Shown here: positions 44,121 to 54,500 of the stretch, piece by piece
How positions within the stretch are numbered: position 1 is the first letter of the stretch
Layout of the letters: each line of letters starts with the position of its first letter
NCBI GenBank assembly: GCA_934489015.1
Contig: CAKSSN010000001.1
Span: 62,001-126,000, forward strand
From: an uncultured Clostridia bacterium
GTDB taxonomy: Bacteria; Bacillota; Clostridia; UBA1381
DNA: 64,000 bases
Direction: 5' to 3'
Notes under the pieces: generated by a model
Told to the model about the DNA's origin: nothing
Databases searched by the model: none
What the model saw: only the letters and a program-made list of their open reading frames with translations
Translations under genes and position numbers: made by a program

Positions 44121-45494
44121 ATGAAAATAAAGAAAATGGTGGCGCTTACTATGGCGTCTGTGCTTACTGCTGCAATGTTTTCGGGTTGTGCCGATAAGGC
44201 AGACAAGGAAACAGAGGAAAAGGTAATCACAATCTGGTCAAACGACAGAAGCGGTATGGAGATCAGAACAAAGCAGGTAGAGAAATTTAATGCCGAGAAC
44301 GAATACGGCATAAAGATTGACTACCAGGTTAAAGGTGATGATCTTGAGGATTCCTTGAGGGTTGCTTATCAGTCAAATAATGCGCCGGATATACACGTTG
44401 CTGCCGGCGGCGTTACAACATACGGTATTGAAAACGGCTGGTTTCGCTCGATAGATGATGATATGGCGAAAAAATATGAACAGCTTTTTCTTCCCGGTGC
44501 AGTAACCTTTGACAAAAAGACAGGAAAGTGTTATACTATAAATATATCGGGTATATCCGCTTTCAAATTTATATGGAATAAGGATATGTTCAGGGATGCG
44601 GGCCTTGATCCCGAAAAGCCGCCGAAGACCTTTGACGAAATGAGAGAATATGCAAAAATATTAACTCAGGCAGGCGGCGGAACAAAATACGGCTTTGCAC
44701 TTCCGCTTAAAATGCCGATATTTACGCGTTATTATGTAACAATGCCGGGAGCGCCGTCGGGACTTTACAATTCTGACGGATTTGATCCCGTAAACCTGCG
44801 TTACGACTTTACTATATATGAAAAGATGATAGACTATCTTAAGGAGGTCATTAATGACGGATCGGTTTTCCCGGCTCCGAATACGTTGGATAACGACGTT
44901 GCAAGAGCGCAGTTTTCCGAAGGTAATATCGGTATGATGTATGCGGCAAGCTGGGATGTCGGCGTATTTAACGATCAGTTCCCGGCAAAATGTGACTGGG
45001 GCATAGGCGATTTCCCGACCTTCACAGGTGAGGTTGTCGGAGGAAATCCGGCTACAATGGGCGGCTCCGGCGGATTTTATATGAATGCAAAATCAAAATA
45101 TCCCGATGAGCAGCTCAAGGTTTTTGAATGGCTTATAAGCGAAGATAATCTTAAGGAGCTCAAAAAAGCGGGCAAGGGAGTTTACGGCTTAAAATCTATA
45201 ATGGGCGAAGAGTATATCTCCACCGAGAAAAAGGGCGCAAAGGAATTTGCAACTGTAACAAATCCTGCTTTTATAGTTGACACACCCCGCGTGCGTCCTA
45301 CAAGTGATATAACTCTTGAGGGTGACAGTGCGGAGATGACAATTAAAAATATTATTGTGGCTGATCTCGATACAAAAACAGAGCTTCAAAAGCTGACGGA
45401 TCGCTATAATAATGCTCTCGAAAAATTGGGAGAAACAACAGACCTTGAACAATACAGGTATCCTGATTGGACGGGTATAGAAATTATAGAATAA
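44121..45494 (+). CDS. Sugar-binding lipoprotein of the ABC importer
   Basis: The 457-residue extracellular solute-binding protein (family 1) starts with a lipoprotein signal ending in the lipobox MFSGC, so the Cys becomes lipidated. The mature part has the usual opening EEKVITIWSNDRSGMEIRTK and FNAENEYGIKIDY, then MGGSGGFYMNAKSKYPDEQ. It would present an oligosaccharide to the two permeases upstream. I choose the ATG at 44121 (AAAGGA 12 bases upstream) since it gives a clean MKIKKM signal peptide. The first ~20 bases of its leader resemble those of the 47331 gene, and both follow the fold-back repeat. Confidence 0.93.
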   Translation: MKIKKMVALTMASVLTAAMFSGCADKADKETEEKVITIWSNDRSGMEIRTKQVEKFNAENEYGIKIDYQVKGDDLEDSLRVAYQSNNAPDIHVAAGGVTTYGIENGWFRSIDDDMAKKYEQLFLPGAVTFDKKTGKCYTINISGISAFKFIWNKDMFRDAGLDPEKPPKTFDEMREYAKILTQAGGGTKYGFALPLKMPIFTRYYVTMPGAPSGLYNSDGFDPVNLRYDFTIYEKMIDYLKEVINDGSVFPAPNTLDNDVARAQFSEGNIGMMYAASWDVGVFNDQFPAKCDWGIGDFPTFTGEVVGGNPATMGGSGGFYMNAKSKYPDEQLKVFEWLISEDNLKELKKAGKGVYGLKSIMGEEYISTEKKGAKEFATVTNPAFIVDTPRVRPTSDITLEGDSAEMTIKNIIVADLDTKTELQKLTDRYNNALEKLGETTDLEQYRYPDWTGIEIIE

Positions 45495-45517
45495 ACGCTT
45501 TGGGGAGGAGCACAAAA

Positions 45518-47173
45518 ATGCGTAAGCTTTTATTAACAGTGATTATGTTTTCTGTTTTATCAATAACAAGTGCGCAAGCTTTGTCTGTTAATGATATTTC
45601 GGTGGATTTTGATTCACAGAGTGTTACGATAAACGGAAGCGGTACTCCGAATGAGGATGTTGTAATTCAGATTATAAATCCGGGGCAGGATATTCCTGAC
45701 CCGGATGCCGAATTTGATAGCAGAATATTTAATCATTTCGGCAATACCGCAGTTGGTGAGGACGGTAATTTTTCTTATCGCTTCATAATGGTTGGTACTA
45801 CAACAACCGATGAGAATAAATATCTTGCAAGAGCTTCGGCAGAGAGCGGATTGGATGAAAAAACGTTTGATTTTACAAGCATTGATGATATTAAAAATAA
45901 GCTTGAGCTTATAAACAGCGCTGCCGATAAGGAAACCATGAAAGAAGCCGTTGAGCAGGCTATGAAATTGCTCTCGGTTTCGCCGATTGCGCCTTATGAG
46001 CGTCTGTCTGAGGCGGATAGACTTAAAATAGCAGAAAAAATGGTTGAGGCAAAGCCGTTTTCAAATATTGATTTAATGCTCGATACATATAACAAATTTG
46101 TGTTGGTCCGGGCGCTGCATAATGAAGGTGATAAAACGGAATTTAAAAGTCTGCTTACAGAGTATGCCCCTGAGCTGTTTGATGATATATACAAATCATC
46201 ATTGAGCGAGAACGGGCAGAACAAGTCGATAGATATTCTTAAGGAAAATATTTCAGGTGTCTATGATTACGAAAGTCTTGTATTAAACTTCAAAGTTGCA
46301 AAGCTTTTGGCGTGCGCTCAGACCTCGTCTAAAAATAATCTCGTGAATGCACTTGTTGAATATAAGGATGTTTTTGACAGCTCAATGACATCTTATATTA
46401 ATTCGTTTTTGAAATCCTCCGGCGAAACTAAGGCAACCGTTGCCGGAAAAATTCTTGATAAGAGTCCGGTTGAGCTCTCGCAAATATCAAAAATAATCAA
46501 AGAATATTTCACATCTTCAAAAAGCTCAGGCGGCACCTCCGGCGGCTCAGGCGGCGGAAGCTCAGGCAAAAAGACCGTTTCCGTCGATGTAGTGCCGCAG
46601 CCGATTATTAATAATCAGGAGAAAAAAGATATATTCACTGATGTGGATAAAAGCTATTGGGCGTATGAGGCTATTTCTTATTTGTATAATAAAGGCGTAG
46701 TAAGCGGCAATGGCGACGGCAGATTTAAAGCTGAGGACCTTGTTACCCGTGCGGAAATGATAAAAATGCTGATGTTGGCTTTTGATGTTGAGCTTACAAA
46801 TGATGCGGAGGCTTTTGATGATGTTTCGGAAAGCGACTGGTGCTACAAGTATATTTGCACGGCAGTGAAAATTAATGTGGCAAAGGGTCTTGGAAACGGC
46901 AGCTTTGCTCCGCAGATGAATGTAACCCGTGAGGATATGGCGGTTTTCCTGGACAGAGCTATAATCAATACCGGTAAAAAGCTCCCAGAAGGTGATTATA
47001 ACGCACAATTTGAGGATGATTCGAAAATTTCCGATTATGCCAAAGCATCGGTTTATGCTATGCGCAATGCCGGAATAATCAGCGGCAGGTCAGACGGCTG
47101 CTTTGACCCTAAGGCGTATGCAACAAGAGCGGAAATGTCAAAGCTTTTGTATGTTGCCTTACAGTTAATTTAA
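45518..47173 (+). CDS. SLH-anchored surface protein with Ig-like N-terminus
   Basis: The 551-residue protein has a signal peptide (MRKLLLTVIMFSVLS...AQA). Residues ~25-115 form an Ig-like domain (SVTINGSGTPNEDVVIQII), ~120-330 are helical and unassigned, ~333-353 is a Gly/Ser-rich linker (GGTSGGSGGGSSG), and ~370-551 are three SLH modules (FTDVDKSYWAYEAISYL, FDDVSESDWCYKYI, FEDDSKISDYAKASVYAM), each followed by a TRAEM-type motif. It has no catalytic domain. Located between the importer and the glycosidases, it could be an anchoring or presenting protein. GGGGAGGAG precedes the ATG at 45518. Confidence 0.9.
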   Translation: MRKLLLTVIMFSVLSITSAQALSVNDISVDFDSQSVTINGSGTPNEDVVIQIINPGQDIPDPDAEFDSRIFNHFGNTAVGEDGNFSYRFIMVGTTTTDENKYLARASAESGLDEKTFDFTSIDDIKNKLELINSAADKETMKEAVEQAMKLLSVSPIAPYERLSEADRLKIAEKMVEAKPFSNIDLMLDTYNKFVLVRALHNEGDKTEFKSLLTEYAPELFDDIYKSSLSENGQNKSIDILKENISGVYDYESLVLNFKVAKLLACAQTSSKNNLVNALVEYKDVFDSSMTSYINSFLKSSGETKATVAGKILDKSPVELSQISKIIKEYFTSSKSSGGTSGGSGGGSSGKKTVSVDVVPQPIINNQEKKDIFTDVDKSYWAYEAISYLYNKGVVSGNGDGRFKAEDLVTRAEMIKMLMLAFDVELTNDAEAFDDVSESDWCYKYICTAVKINVAKGLGNGSFAPQMNVTREDMAVFLDRAIINTGKKLPEGDYNAQFEDDSKISDYAKASVYAMRNAGIISGRSDGCFDPKAYATRAEMSKLLYVALQLI

Positions 47174-47182
47174 TCGGAGGTG

Positions 47183-47292
47183 TTAAGTCTGAATAAAATC
47201 GCCCATAGCACAGCTTTTTGCTCAGGGCGGTACCATCGTACAGCACCGTTCGCTGCAAAGCAGCACTCTGAACGATTTTCTTTTAGACTTAA
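47183..47292. repeat. Fold-back repeat element, copy 2 (short form)
   Basis: Outer arms TTAAGTCT (47183-47190) and AGACTTAA (47285-47292) are a perfect pair, as are AAAATCG (47195-47201) and CGATTTT (47273-47279). The inside carries GCCC/GGGC and CTGCaaaGCAG. In copy 1 the outer arms are different but still complementary. Confidence 0.75.
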
Positions 47293-47330
47293 TTTTTGTG
47301 CCTTACAGTACGAAAGGAATGATTATAAAA

Positions 47331-49943
47331 ATGAAAAAGGTAATTGCACTGTTGTTAATGGTATCATTAGCCTTATCTTCTGTAGCTGCGGTATATGCCG
47401 CAAATGCCGACGACAGTATATCCTATTCACGCGAGTTTGAAATTTTATCCGCACTCGGCTTTGCCGACGGACTTAAGGAGCATTATACGGATTTTTCCGA
47501 AACAATGACACGTGCGGATTTTGTCGGCTTGTGCGCAAGGCTTACGGGGCGCGTCGGCGAAAGCAACGATACTGTTTTCAGCGATGTTTCCTCCGGCACC
47601 TATATGGAGCGTGAAATTAATGCGGCGGCACAGATAGGCCTTATCAGTAAGGGTGATACATTTATGCCGGAAGCGCCGATAACCTATGAGCAGACTTGCA
47701 AAATTGTTGTCAATTTACTGGGATACGAGCCGATGGCGCAAATCGAATCGGGGTATCCGTCGGGCTATGTAAAGCAGGCGACTAAGCTAGGTCTTGCAAA
47801 AGCGATTATGGGTAAAAATGAAATATCGAAGCAGGAAGGACTGGAAGTAATATATAAAGCGCTTTCTGTTGATATACTCAAATTTAAAGGAACAAGCTAT
47901 GAGGCGATTGAAAATCAGACGCTGCTTTCCGAAAATTTCGGTATATACAGCGGAGAGGGAATTGTGACGGCAAACGGTGAAACCTCACTGCAGCTTCAGA
48001 CCTCATCTGTAGGTAAAAATTACGTGACGATTGACGGCGAAATTTACTACAGCGGAGAAACGAGCGCTGAGGATTTGCTCGGCCTTAAATGTGAGTTCTT
48101 TTATCAGGCAGATAAAGCAGGCGATCTCGGCGAAATAAAATATATCGGCGAAGCTCCGGACGAAAACGAGGTAGTCAATGTATTGTCGGGAGATATTATA
48201 TCGTGCAGCGATAAGGTATTTAAATATTATGATGAAAACGGGAAAGTCAAAAAGAAAAACATTTCAAGGTCGGTTGACGTGCTGTATAACGGCAAGGCAT
48301 ATCCGGATTATACCGATGCGGATTTGGTTTGCAAATGCGGTGAAGTGATTTTAATTGATAACAACAGCGACGGAAAAATTGATGTTGTATTTGTTTATTC
48401 GCAGGAGGATTACTATGTAAGCATAGTCAATACCAACGAATATATTATCACCGACAAGGTTAATAACAAAACCTTGAAATTGCCGATAGATGACGGCAAT
48501 GCCGATGTGAGAATTATAAAAAACGGCGCCGATACCGAATTTTCCGAAATACAGAAAACCAATGTAGTTACGGTGTTTGAAAGCAAAAATTCGGATTTAT
48601 ATCTTGTATATGTTTCCGACTCGGCAATTACGGGCGTAATCAGCTCGGTAACGGGAGTTTATGACAGTGATACGGATTCCTGGAGCGTTGAGCAGCCGTA
48701 TGTAACGGTAAACGGCAGAAAATGCAGGGTATCGTTAAATTGCAGGGAAAATTTCAGAAGCGGAGTTAATGCCACATTATACATAAATGCATATAATGAG
48801 GTTGTACACGTGGAGTATGAGGACGAATATACCTTTGCATATTTGCTTAAAGCAACCGCGCCGGATACGGAGGCGACTCCTGTATATTACCTGAGAGTCT
48901 TATCTCAGAATGATGAGGTTTTGACTCTTAAGCTTGCGCAGTCGGTTAAGGTAAACGGTAAGCGGTATTCTACAGTACGCGGCAATTTTTCGCTCGGCAC
49001 TGAGGATATTTGGAATTACGGCTCGGATATTAAATCAAACAGAAAGGTAATTGCATATTCGTTAAATTCCGATGGCGAAATTAATGTGCTGTTTACTCCG
49101 GTTGAAACAGCTCCGGAGGAAAACACGCTTACGCGCACGGTTACATCGGAGAAAAACTGTACCTATAAGGGTGGTTCGGTAAGAGCGTTTTTCAAGTCCT
49201 ATACCGATGCGCAGACAGGTCAGAAGCTGTATGAAACACATTATCTGGATAACGACCCGATTATGTTTAATGTTCCGACCGATACTGAGGAGGAATCGTT
49301 TATCAGAGTTATTCCGATAAAGAGAGTGCGCACCGACCATGCATATGCCGTTGACGGATTTTCTTTTGACGAAAAGGGGCTTACAAAGGTAATTTTAAAA
49401 AGAGTTCAAAGCGGTATCAGCGGAGATTTTACTATTAACTATATGCTCATTACCGATGTTGAATCGGTTTGGGAAAGTGAAGAAATACGTGTAAAGGTGA
49501 ATGGCTTGGTTTCGGGAATGGCGACAAGCATAACGCTTGATCCTGAGGTATCGGACCTTGACGGGCTTACGGCAGGCTCGTTTATCAGCTATAACAGCCC
49601 TATCACTGCAGGAGATCCGATAACGAATATTGATGTTATATTCAATAAGGAAACGAACGGACATAAATATCCGCCCACAGAAAGCGGCTACGGATTTAAT
49701 ACCGAATTTCGTACACATTACGCAAAGCTTACCGATATAGATGACGGCTTTATCGAGCTTTACGATGACCATAACGGAATTACCTACAAATACCGTACAG
49801 ACGGCGTTACGGTTTACAGAACGGATTCGGGCGCCAAAAGAGGTAAATTTTATAAAACCGATATAAGCGACGCCGCTGTAGGCGATTATGCATTTATATG
49901 TGTCAGAAATGAAAAAATAGATGCATTGGTTATATACAAGTAG
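47331..49943 (+). CDS. Large SLH surface protein of unknown function
   Basis: The 870-residue protein has a signal peptide (MKKVIALLLMVSLALSSVAAVYA) and SLH modules at its N-terminus (~30-190: ILSALGFADGLKEHYTDFSETMTRADF, INAAAQIGLISKGDTFMPEAPITYEQ, TKLGLAKAIMGKNEISKQEG). The remaining ~680 residues are beta-rich and acidic, with repeating short strands and VVYN/VTVNGRKCR-like segments, and no catalytic motif I recognise. N-terminal SLH with a long beta-rich body resembles S-layer or scaffold proteins. The start is the ATG at 47331 behind GAAAGGAATG. It is followed 17 bases later by the next secreted-protein gene. Confidence 0.85.
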   Translation: MKKVIALLLMVSLALSSVAAVYAANADDSISYSREFEILSALGFADGLKEHYTDFSETMTRADFVGLCARLTGRVGESNDTVFSDVSSGTYMEREINAAAQIGLISKGDTFMPEAPITYEQTCKIVVNLLGYEPMAQIESGYPSGYVKQATKLGLAKAIMGKNEISKQEGLEVIYKALSVDILKFKGTSYEAIENQTLLSENFGIYSGEGIVTANGETSLQLQTSSVGKNYVTIDGEIYYSGETSAEDLLGLKCEFFYQADKAGDLGEIKYIGEAPDENEVVNVLSGDIISCSDKVFKYYDENGKVKKKNISRSVDVLYNGKAYPDYTDADLVCKCGEVILIDNNSDGKIDVVFVYSQEDYYVSIVNTNEYIITDKVNNKTLKLPIDDGNADVRIIKNGADTEFSEIQKTNVVTVFESKNSDLYLVYVSDSAITGVISSVTGVYDSDTDSWSVEQPYVTVNGRKCRVSLNCRENFRSGVNATLYINAYNEVVHVEYEDEYTFAYLLKATAPDTEATPVYYLRVLSQNDEVLTLKLAQSVKVNGKRYSTVRGNFSLGTEDIWNYGSDIKSNRKVIAYSLNSDGEINVLFTPVETAPEENTLTRTVTSEKNCTYKGGSVRAFFKSYTDAQTGQKLYETHYLDNDPIMFNVPTDTEEESFIRVIPIKRVRTDHAYAVDGFSFDEKGLTKVILKRVQSGISGDFTINYMLITDVESVWESEEIRVKVNGLVSGMATSITLDPEVSDLDGLTAGSFISYNSPITAGDPITNIDVIFNKETNGHKYPPTESGYGFNTEFRTHYAKLTDIDDGFIELYDDHNGITYKYRTDGVTVYRTDSGAKRGKFYKTDISDAAVGDYAFICVRNEKIDALVIYK

Positions 49944-49960
49944 AAAGGAAGAGTGTATAA

Positions 49961-51481
49961 ATGAAAAAATTAAATTTGATTATGCCGGTACTTTGTATAA
50001 TAACAATGCTTACTGCCAATGTATATGCCGAAACGGCTGCAAAAACCTCAGGACAGCGTGTTGATATGACGGATGAGGTGTGGTCAAAGGTCGTTACGGA
50101 CGCCGCGTCCGATACTGAAAGCTGGACATTCACCGCCGGGAAAACGGGAAGTCCGGGCTGGGCGGAGTATACGGATTACAGCTCGCCGTTATCTGTAGAG
50201 AGTACAGGTAAGGGTATACACAGCAATGTTGATTCGCTTGCGAAAAATCCGCGCGGAAGAACAGGCATATACCATAAATCAATTCAGGCTGATACAGGCG
50301 GAAGAGTTCTTCAGTTTACGGGCGGCAGCTACAGAAATTTTGCCGTAACATTTGATATTCAGGCTGTAAACGCATGGAATGCATCGTCCGGACGTAAAGC
50401 GTATTTCGATTTCGGGCTTATTGATGACAGTCTGCCGGTGCAGGAATTGCAGACAGGCTATGAGGGACAGAAATATATCCGTTTGGGCGCATCTGTAGAT
50501 ATGCTGTTGCTCACGTTGCCCTCCGGCGCAGCCGATGGGGATATTTCGCCTGCTGCTGCCGTTATCAATACGAAATCAGCGGCAGATTATCCGAATGCCG
50601 AAGTTGTAACAAAAACTGATGAGCTTTCGGGATGGGAATATATCGAAAGCGTTACCGAAAACGGTGCTACGTCATATTTCAATCAGGTTATAAATTGCAA
50701 GGTTGTGGTTGACGGCGATATTATGAGCATTTATATGAAATTTGAGGATGCTGATACGTGGAAACACATAAACAGCTATTATGTTACTTCCTTAAAGGAT
50801 ATTAACAAAAGGTTTTATACAGTGTGCAGCGGCTTCCAGATGCTTATTTCAAATTTTGATATTTATGCCGCAAAGGACCCCGACGTTACGGCAGGCGAAG
50901 AAATTATCGGAGCAAGAAAGGGAAGCAGCATATTATTGAGCTTTACCGATGATGTTGATGAGGCTTCAATAAATACGGATAATATAAAGCTTACAACGTC
51001 CGATAACGTATCCGTTCCCGTTTCGCTCAGTCCGTCGGATGCTCCGTTTACGTATAATCTGACGATTGATGACTGGCTTGAATATGACAGCGAATATTTT
51101 CTGAAGTTTAAAAATATATCAAATTCATTGGATCGGAAAATGAATAAGACAATAAGTCTTAAAACAAAAGAGTTTACAACAAAGCTTGATTTCGGGGAGC
51201 TTTCTTATTCATCGGGTACAGTCAATATACCGATTTTTGCGAATATTTCCGGTGACGTCAAAGCAGCCGTAATTGTAATGGTTTGTGACGGAACGGAGGA
51301 TTTGTACTGCGTTAAGAGCTTAAGGTATTTAAACTGCGCGGTTAATACAGAGAGTGAGGAAGCGGTTGAAATATCGGTGCCGTCAGGCATGAAAACGCCG
51401 TTTATTAAGGTTATGGCAGTGGATAATATGAATGATATAAAAATGTATGCCAAGCCTGCGGCAGTAGGTATAACTCAATAA
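49961..51481 (+). CDS. Secreted protein with one novel domain and Ig-like tail
   Basis: The 506-residue protein has a signal peptide (MKKLNLIMPVLCIITMLTANVYA). Residues ~38-305 are a single copy of the novel domain in its shorter form (NPRGRTGI, LQFTGGSYRNFAVTFD, FDFGLIDDS, YFNQVINCK, YMKFEDADTWKHI, MLISNFDIY). Residues ~315-405 resemble an SbsA-type Ig-like domain (ILLSFTDDVDEASINTDNIKL) and the last ~95 residues are the shared C-terminal module (IKVMAVDNMNDIKMY). No catalytic residues are evident, so it looks like a binding protein. AAAGGAAG precedes the ATG. Confidence 0.83.
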   Translation: MKKLNLIMPVLCIITMLTANVYAETAAKTSGQRVDMTDEVWSKVVTDAASDTESWTFTAGKTGSPGWAEYTDYSSPLSVESTGKGIHSNVDSLAKNPRGRTGIYHKSIQADTGGRVLQFTGGSYRNFAVTFDIQAVNAWNASSGRKAYFDFGLIDDSLPVQELQTGYEGQKYIRLGASVDMLLLTLPSGAADGDISPAAAVINTKSAADYPNAEVVTKTDELSGWEYIESVTENGATSYFNQVINCKVVVDGDIMSIYMKFEDADTWKHINSYYVTSLKDINKRFYTVCSGFQMLISNFDIYAAKDPDVTAGEEIIGARKGSSILLSFTDDVDEASINTDNIKLTTSDNVSVPVSLSPSDAPFTYNLTIDDWLEYDSEYFLKFKNISNSLDRKMNKTISLKTKEFTTKLDFGELSYSSGTVNIPIFANISGDVKAAVIVMVCDGTEDLYCVKSLRYLNCAVNTESEEAVEISVPSGMKTPFIKVMAVDNMNDIKMYAKPAAVGITQ

Positions 51482-51563
51482 TATGCAGATGGGCTTCAAT
51501 GTTTATTGTGCTCGGCTTAAACGGGCTGTAATGCAATAAATTTAAAAAAAGGAGAAAGAAGAC

Positions 51564-54500
51564 TTGAAAAGAATAGTAGCATTGTGTATAATATTTAATA
51601 TAATATTGAGTTTAGCGGCCGTGCAGCTTCAAAAGGCAAATGCGGCAACTGCCTACACAGTAAATCAGCAGACGGATATGGATGATACATGGTCTAAGGT
51701 CGCTGTAGATGCTGCGTCCGATATAAAAAAGTGGACGTTTGTTCCCGGCAACGCCGTAAGTCCGGGCTGGGCTGAGTATACGGATTACAATTCCGCTTTG
51801 TCGGTGGAAAAAAGCAGCGAGGGTGTATACAGCGATGTTTCGTCACTTAGCGGAAATCCGCGCGGCAGAACGGGAATATATCATAAGTCCGTTCAGGCAA
51901 ACAACGGCGGAAGAATACTGCAGTTCACCGGAGGCGGCTACAAAAATTTTGCCGTAACCTTTGATATACAGGCTGTGAACACATGGAAGGAGTCTTCTGA
52001 GCGAAAAGCGATTTTTGACTTTGGACTTATTGATGACGCTCTTCCCGTTTCTCAGCTGCAAAGCGGCTATGCCGGGCAAAACTATATACGCCTTGACGGC
52101 TCGGTTGATATGCAGAAGCTTACGCTTCCCTCAGGCGCTGCCGGTAAGGAAATATCGCCGCGCGCCGCCGTTATTAACACTAAGGCAGCGGCGGACTATC
52201 CCGATGCGGCGGTTGTGACAAAAACCGACGCTTTAACAAACTTGGATTATATCGAAAGCATTACCGAAAACGGCAGCGTAACCTATTATAATCAGGTGAT
52301 AAACTGCAAAATCGTTGCAGACGGCGATGTTATGAGCATTTATATGAAGTTTGAGGATGCGGACAGCTGGAAGCATATTATCAGCTATTCGATCGCGTCG
52401 CTGCAGGATATTAAGAAAAGGTTTTATCTTGTGTGCGGCGGTTATCAGATGCTTGTTTCAAATTTTGATATTTGGTGCGGAGCAAAGGTGCTTGCGGATG
52501 ATTTTGAATATGTTGAGGGCACTGCTTTGCATGATGATTTTAAAACGGATGATTTATTTTGGGATACAACAAAATCGGATGATCCGATGCGCATTGAAAA
52601 CGGCGTTTTCGTGTCGGATAACGGCCGCACAAAATGCTTTGCTTCAACAAATGGGCGGCTTTGGGATAACTTTTGTGCCGATATTAATTTTTCGTTTTTG
52701 ACAAATACCGACGGTAATTTTTCAAACGGCTATGTTAAATTTTCAGTGAGAGATGACGGCAATAAATCAATGTCATTTATGATAAACCCGGATAGTATAG
52801 CCGCGTACCGTGACGGCGTGAGAGAAAGCAGCATTGCGTATAAATTCATAAGAAACGAAAGATATGATCTTAAAATAATGGCGCAGTCAAAGGCTGTGAC
52901 GCTTTATGTAAAGCCGCAGTCGGAGGAAGAGTACACCTGTATTAAAAATTATCAATATGACGGACAGCAGGCAGGGAAAATAAAGATTGAAACATATCAC
53001 GAAAAGGTCGGCATATACGATTTCAAGGTATCGGATTTAAATAAGCAGGATTTTTATTTTGCCGACAGCTTTGTAAAAATCAAGCCCGGTACAAACCGCG
53101 CTGTAAAGCCTATAAGCCGAACTGGTAAAGAGGTAAAAAGCGTTTCCTATTCTTCAAGCAATCCGGATTATGTTTCCGTAAACGAAAGCAGCGGCAGAAT
53201 TGTCTGCGGCTCCAAATCGGGAGTGAGCACAATTACCGCCTTGATAACGGCGAGCGACGGCAGTACCTATACGGCGAGCTATGATGCCGCAAGGGTTATT
53301 CCTCTTACGAGCTTTGCCTTTTCAAAAAAGCATATCACGCTAAGAGTCGGCGAAACGATGAATGTGAGAATAGATCCAAATCCTTCAAATGTATCAAACA
53401 AGCAGCTTATCTGGACTACAGACAGTCCGGAATGTATAGAGCTTGTCGGAGATACAGAGCTTTCGCGCGGAATACGCGCTTTAGCGCCGAAAATGGGTAT
53501 AACCGTTACAGCGACATCTGTAGAAGAGGCAGATGCAAAAGACATGACCGCTGCAAATATAAGCGACAGCTTCACTATAGACGTTATCGAACAAAGCAGC
53601 GGCAGCATAAACCGCGTTTTTAATCTAAGCTCGGACGCCGAAAGGGAAATACCCTATTATTTCTGGGGAGCCGGCACGCCTGTCGGAGGCACAAGAAACA
53701 GCCATTTGCCGTATCTGCGGCAGATAAAGCCGATGTCACTTCGTACCTGCACTTCGGGACTTAAAACAGAAGATATGTTTTATATGGCGGATCAAATGGA
53801 TATACCGCTTGTTTTTGCAACAAGCATGGACGATACTCCGCAGCAGAGCATTGAAGCTATACGCGCTGCCAAAGAGCATACGGGCGACAAAACGGTTTTT
53901 GTGGAGATTATGAATGAGCCGTATCACCTAAGTGCGGCGGAGAAGGTGCCGACCGTTCAGGATTATATGAGCACGGTAAAAATAATTTATAATGCTGTAA
54001 AGCAGCAATACGGCGATGGCGTAAAAATCGGTGTATCGCTTCTGCCGTACGAGAATGATATTGTAGCGAGAGCGTCATATGAGGCGTCGGGCGGAAAATC
54101 AAGTGTGAGATTTGGTACATGGAATACATATATCCGTGATAATCCCGACAGCTATGACGCCGTAATTCTGCACAGCTATTCATCTTCATCAATGAATATG
54201 ACAACAGCCGATGATCTTATGGAGGAATTTTCGCAGTCATGTGCGCTTGAGGAAGCGGCTTTGGCTTTGTACAGAGAGGAGTTTGAGGGAAAGGACTTTT
54301 GGTTTACGGAGTACGGCGATTTGCCGGGATTTCTTTTGGACAATCCGAATACAAGCTTAAAGTCCAGACTGCAATATATGAAATCGGTAGGAAACTCTGT
54401 CGGATATATTCAGAAGCTTTTTACTCTTATACAAAACAATGAAGTAACAATGGCGGCTCATCATGCCTTTTGTGATTCGCAGGGCTTTGGCATTGTTGAT

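Noticed and set aside
46500..46580. Low-complexity Gly/Ser repeat as a DNA tandem repeat
   Set aside because: Codons vary and the peptide is an ordinary flexible linker before SLH modules.
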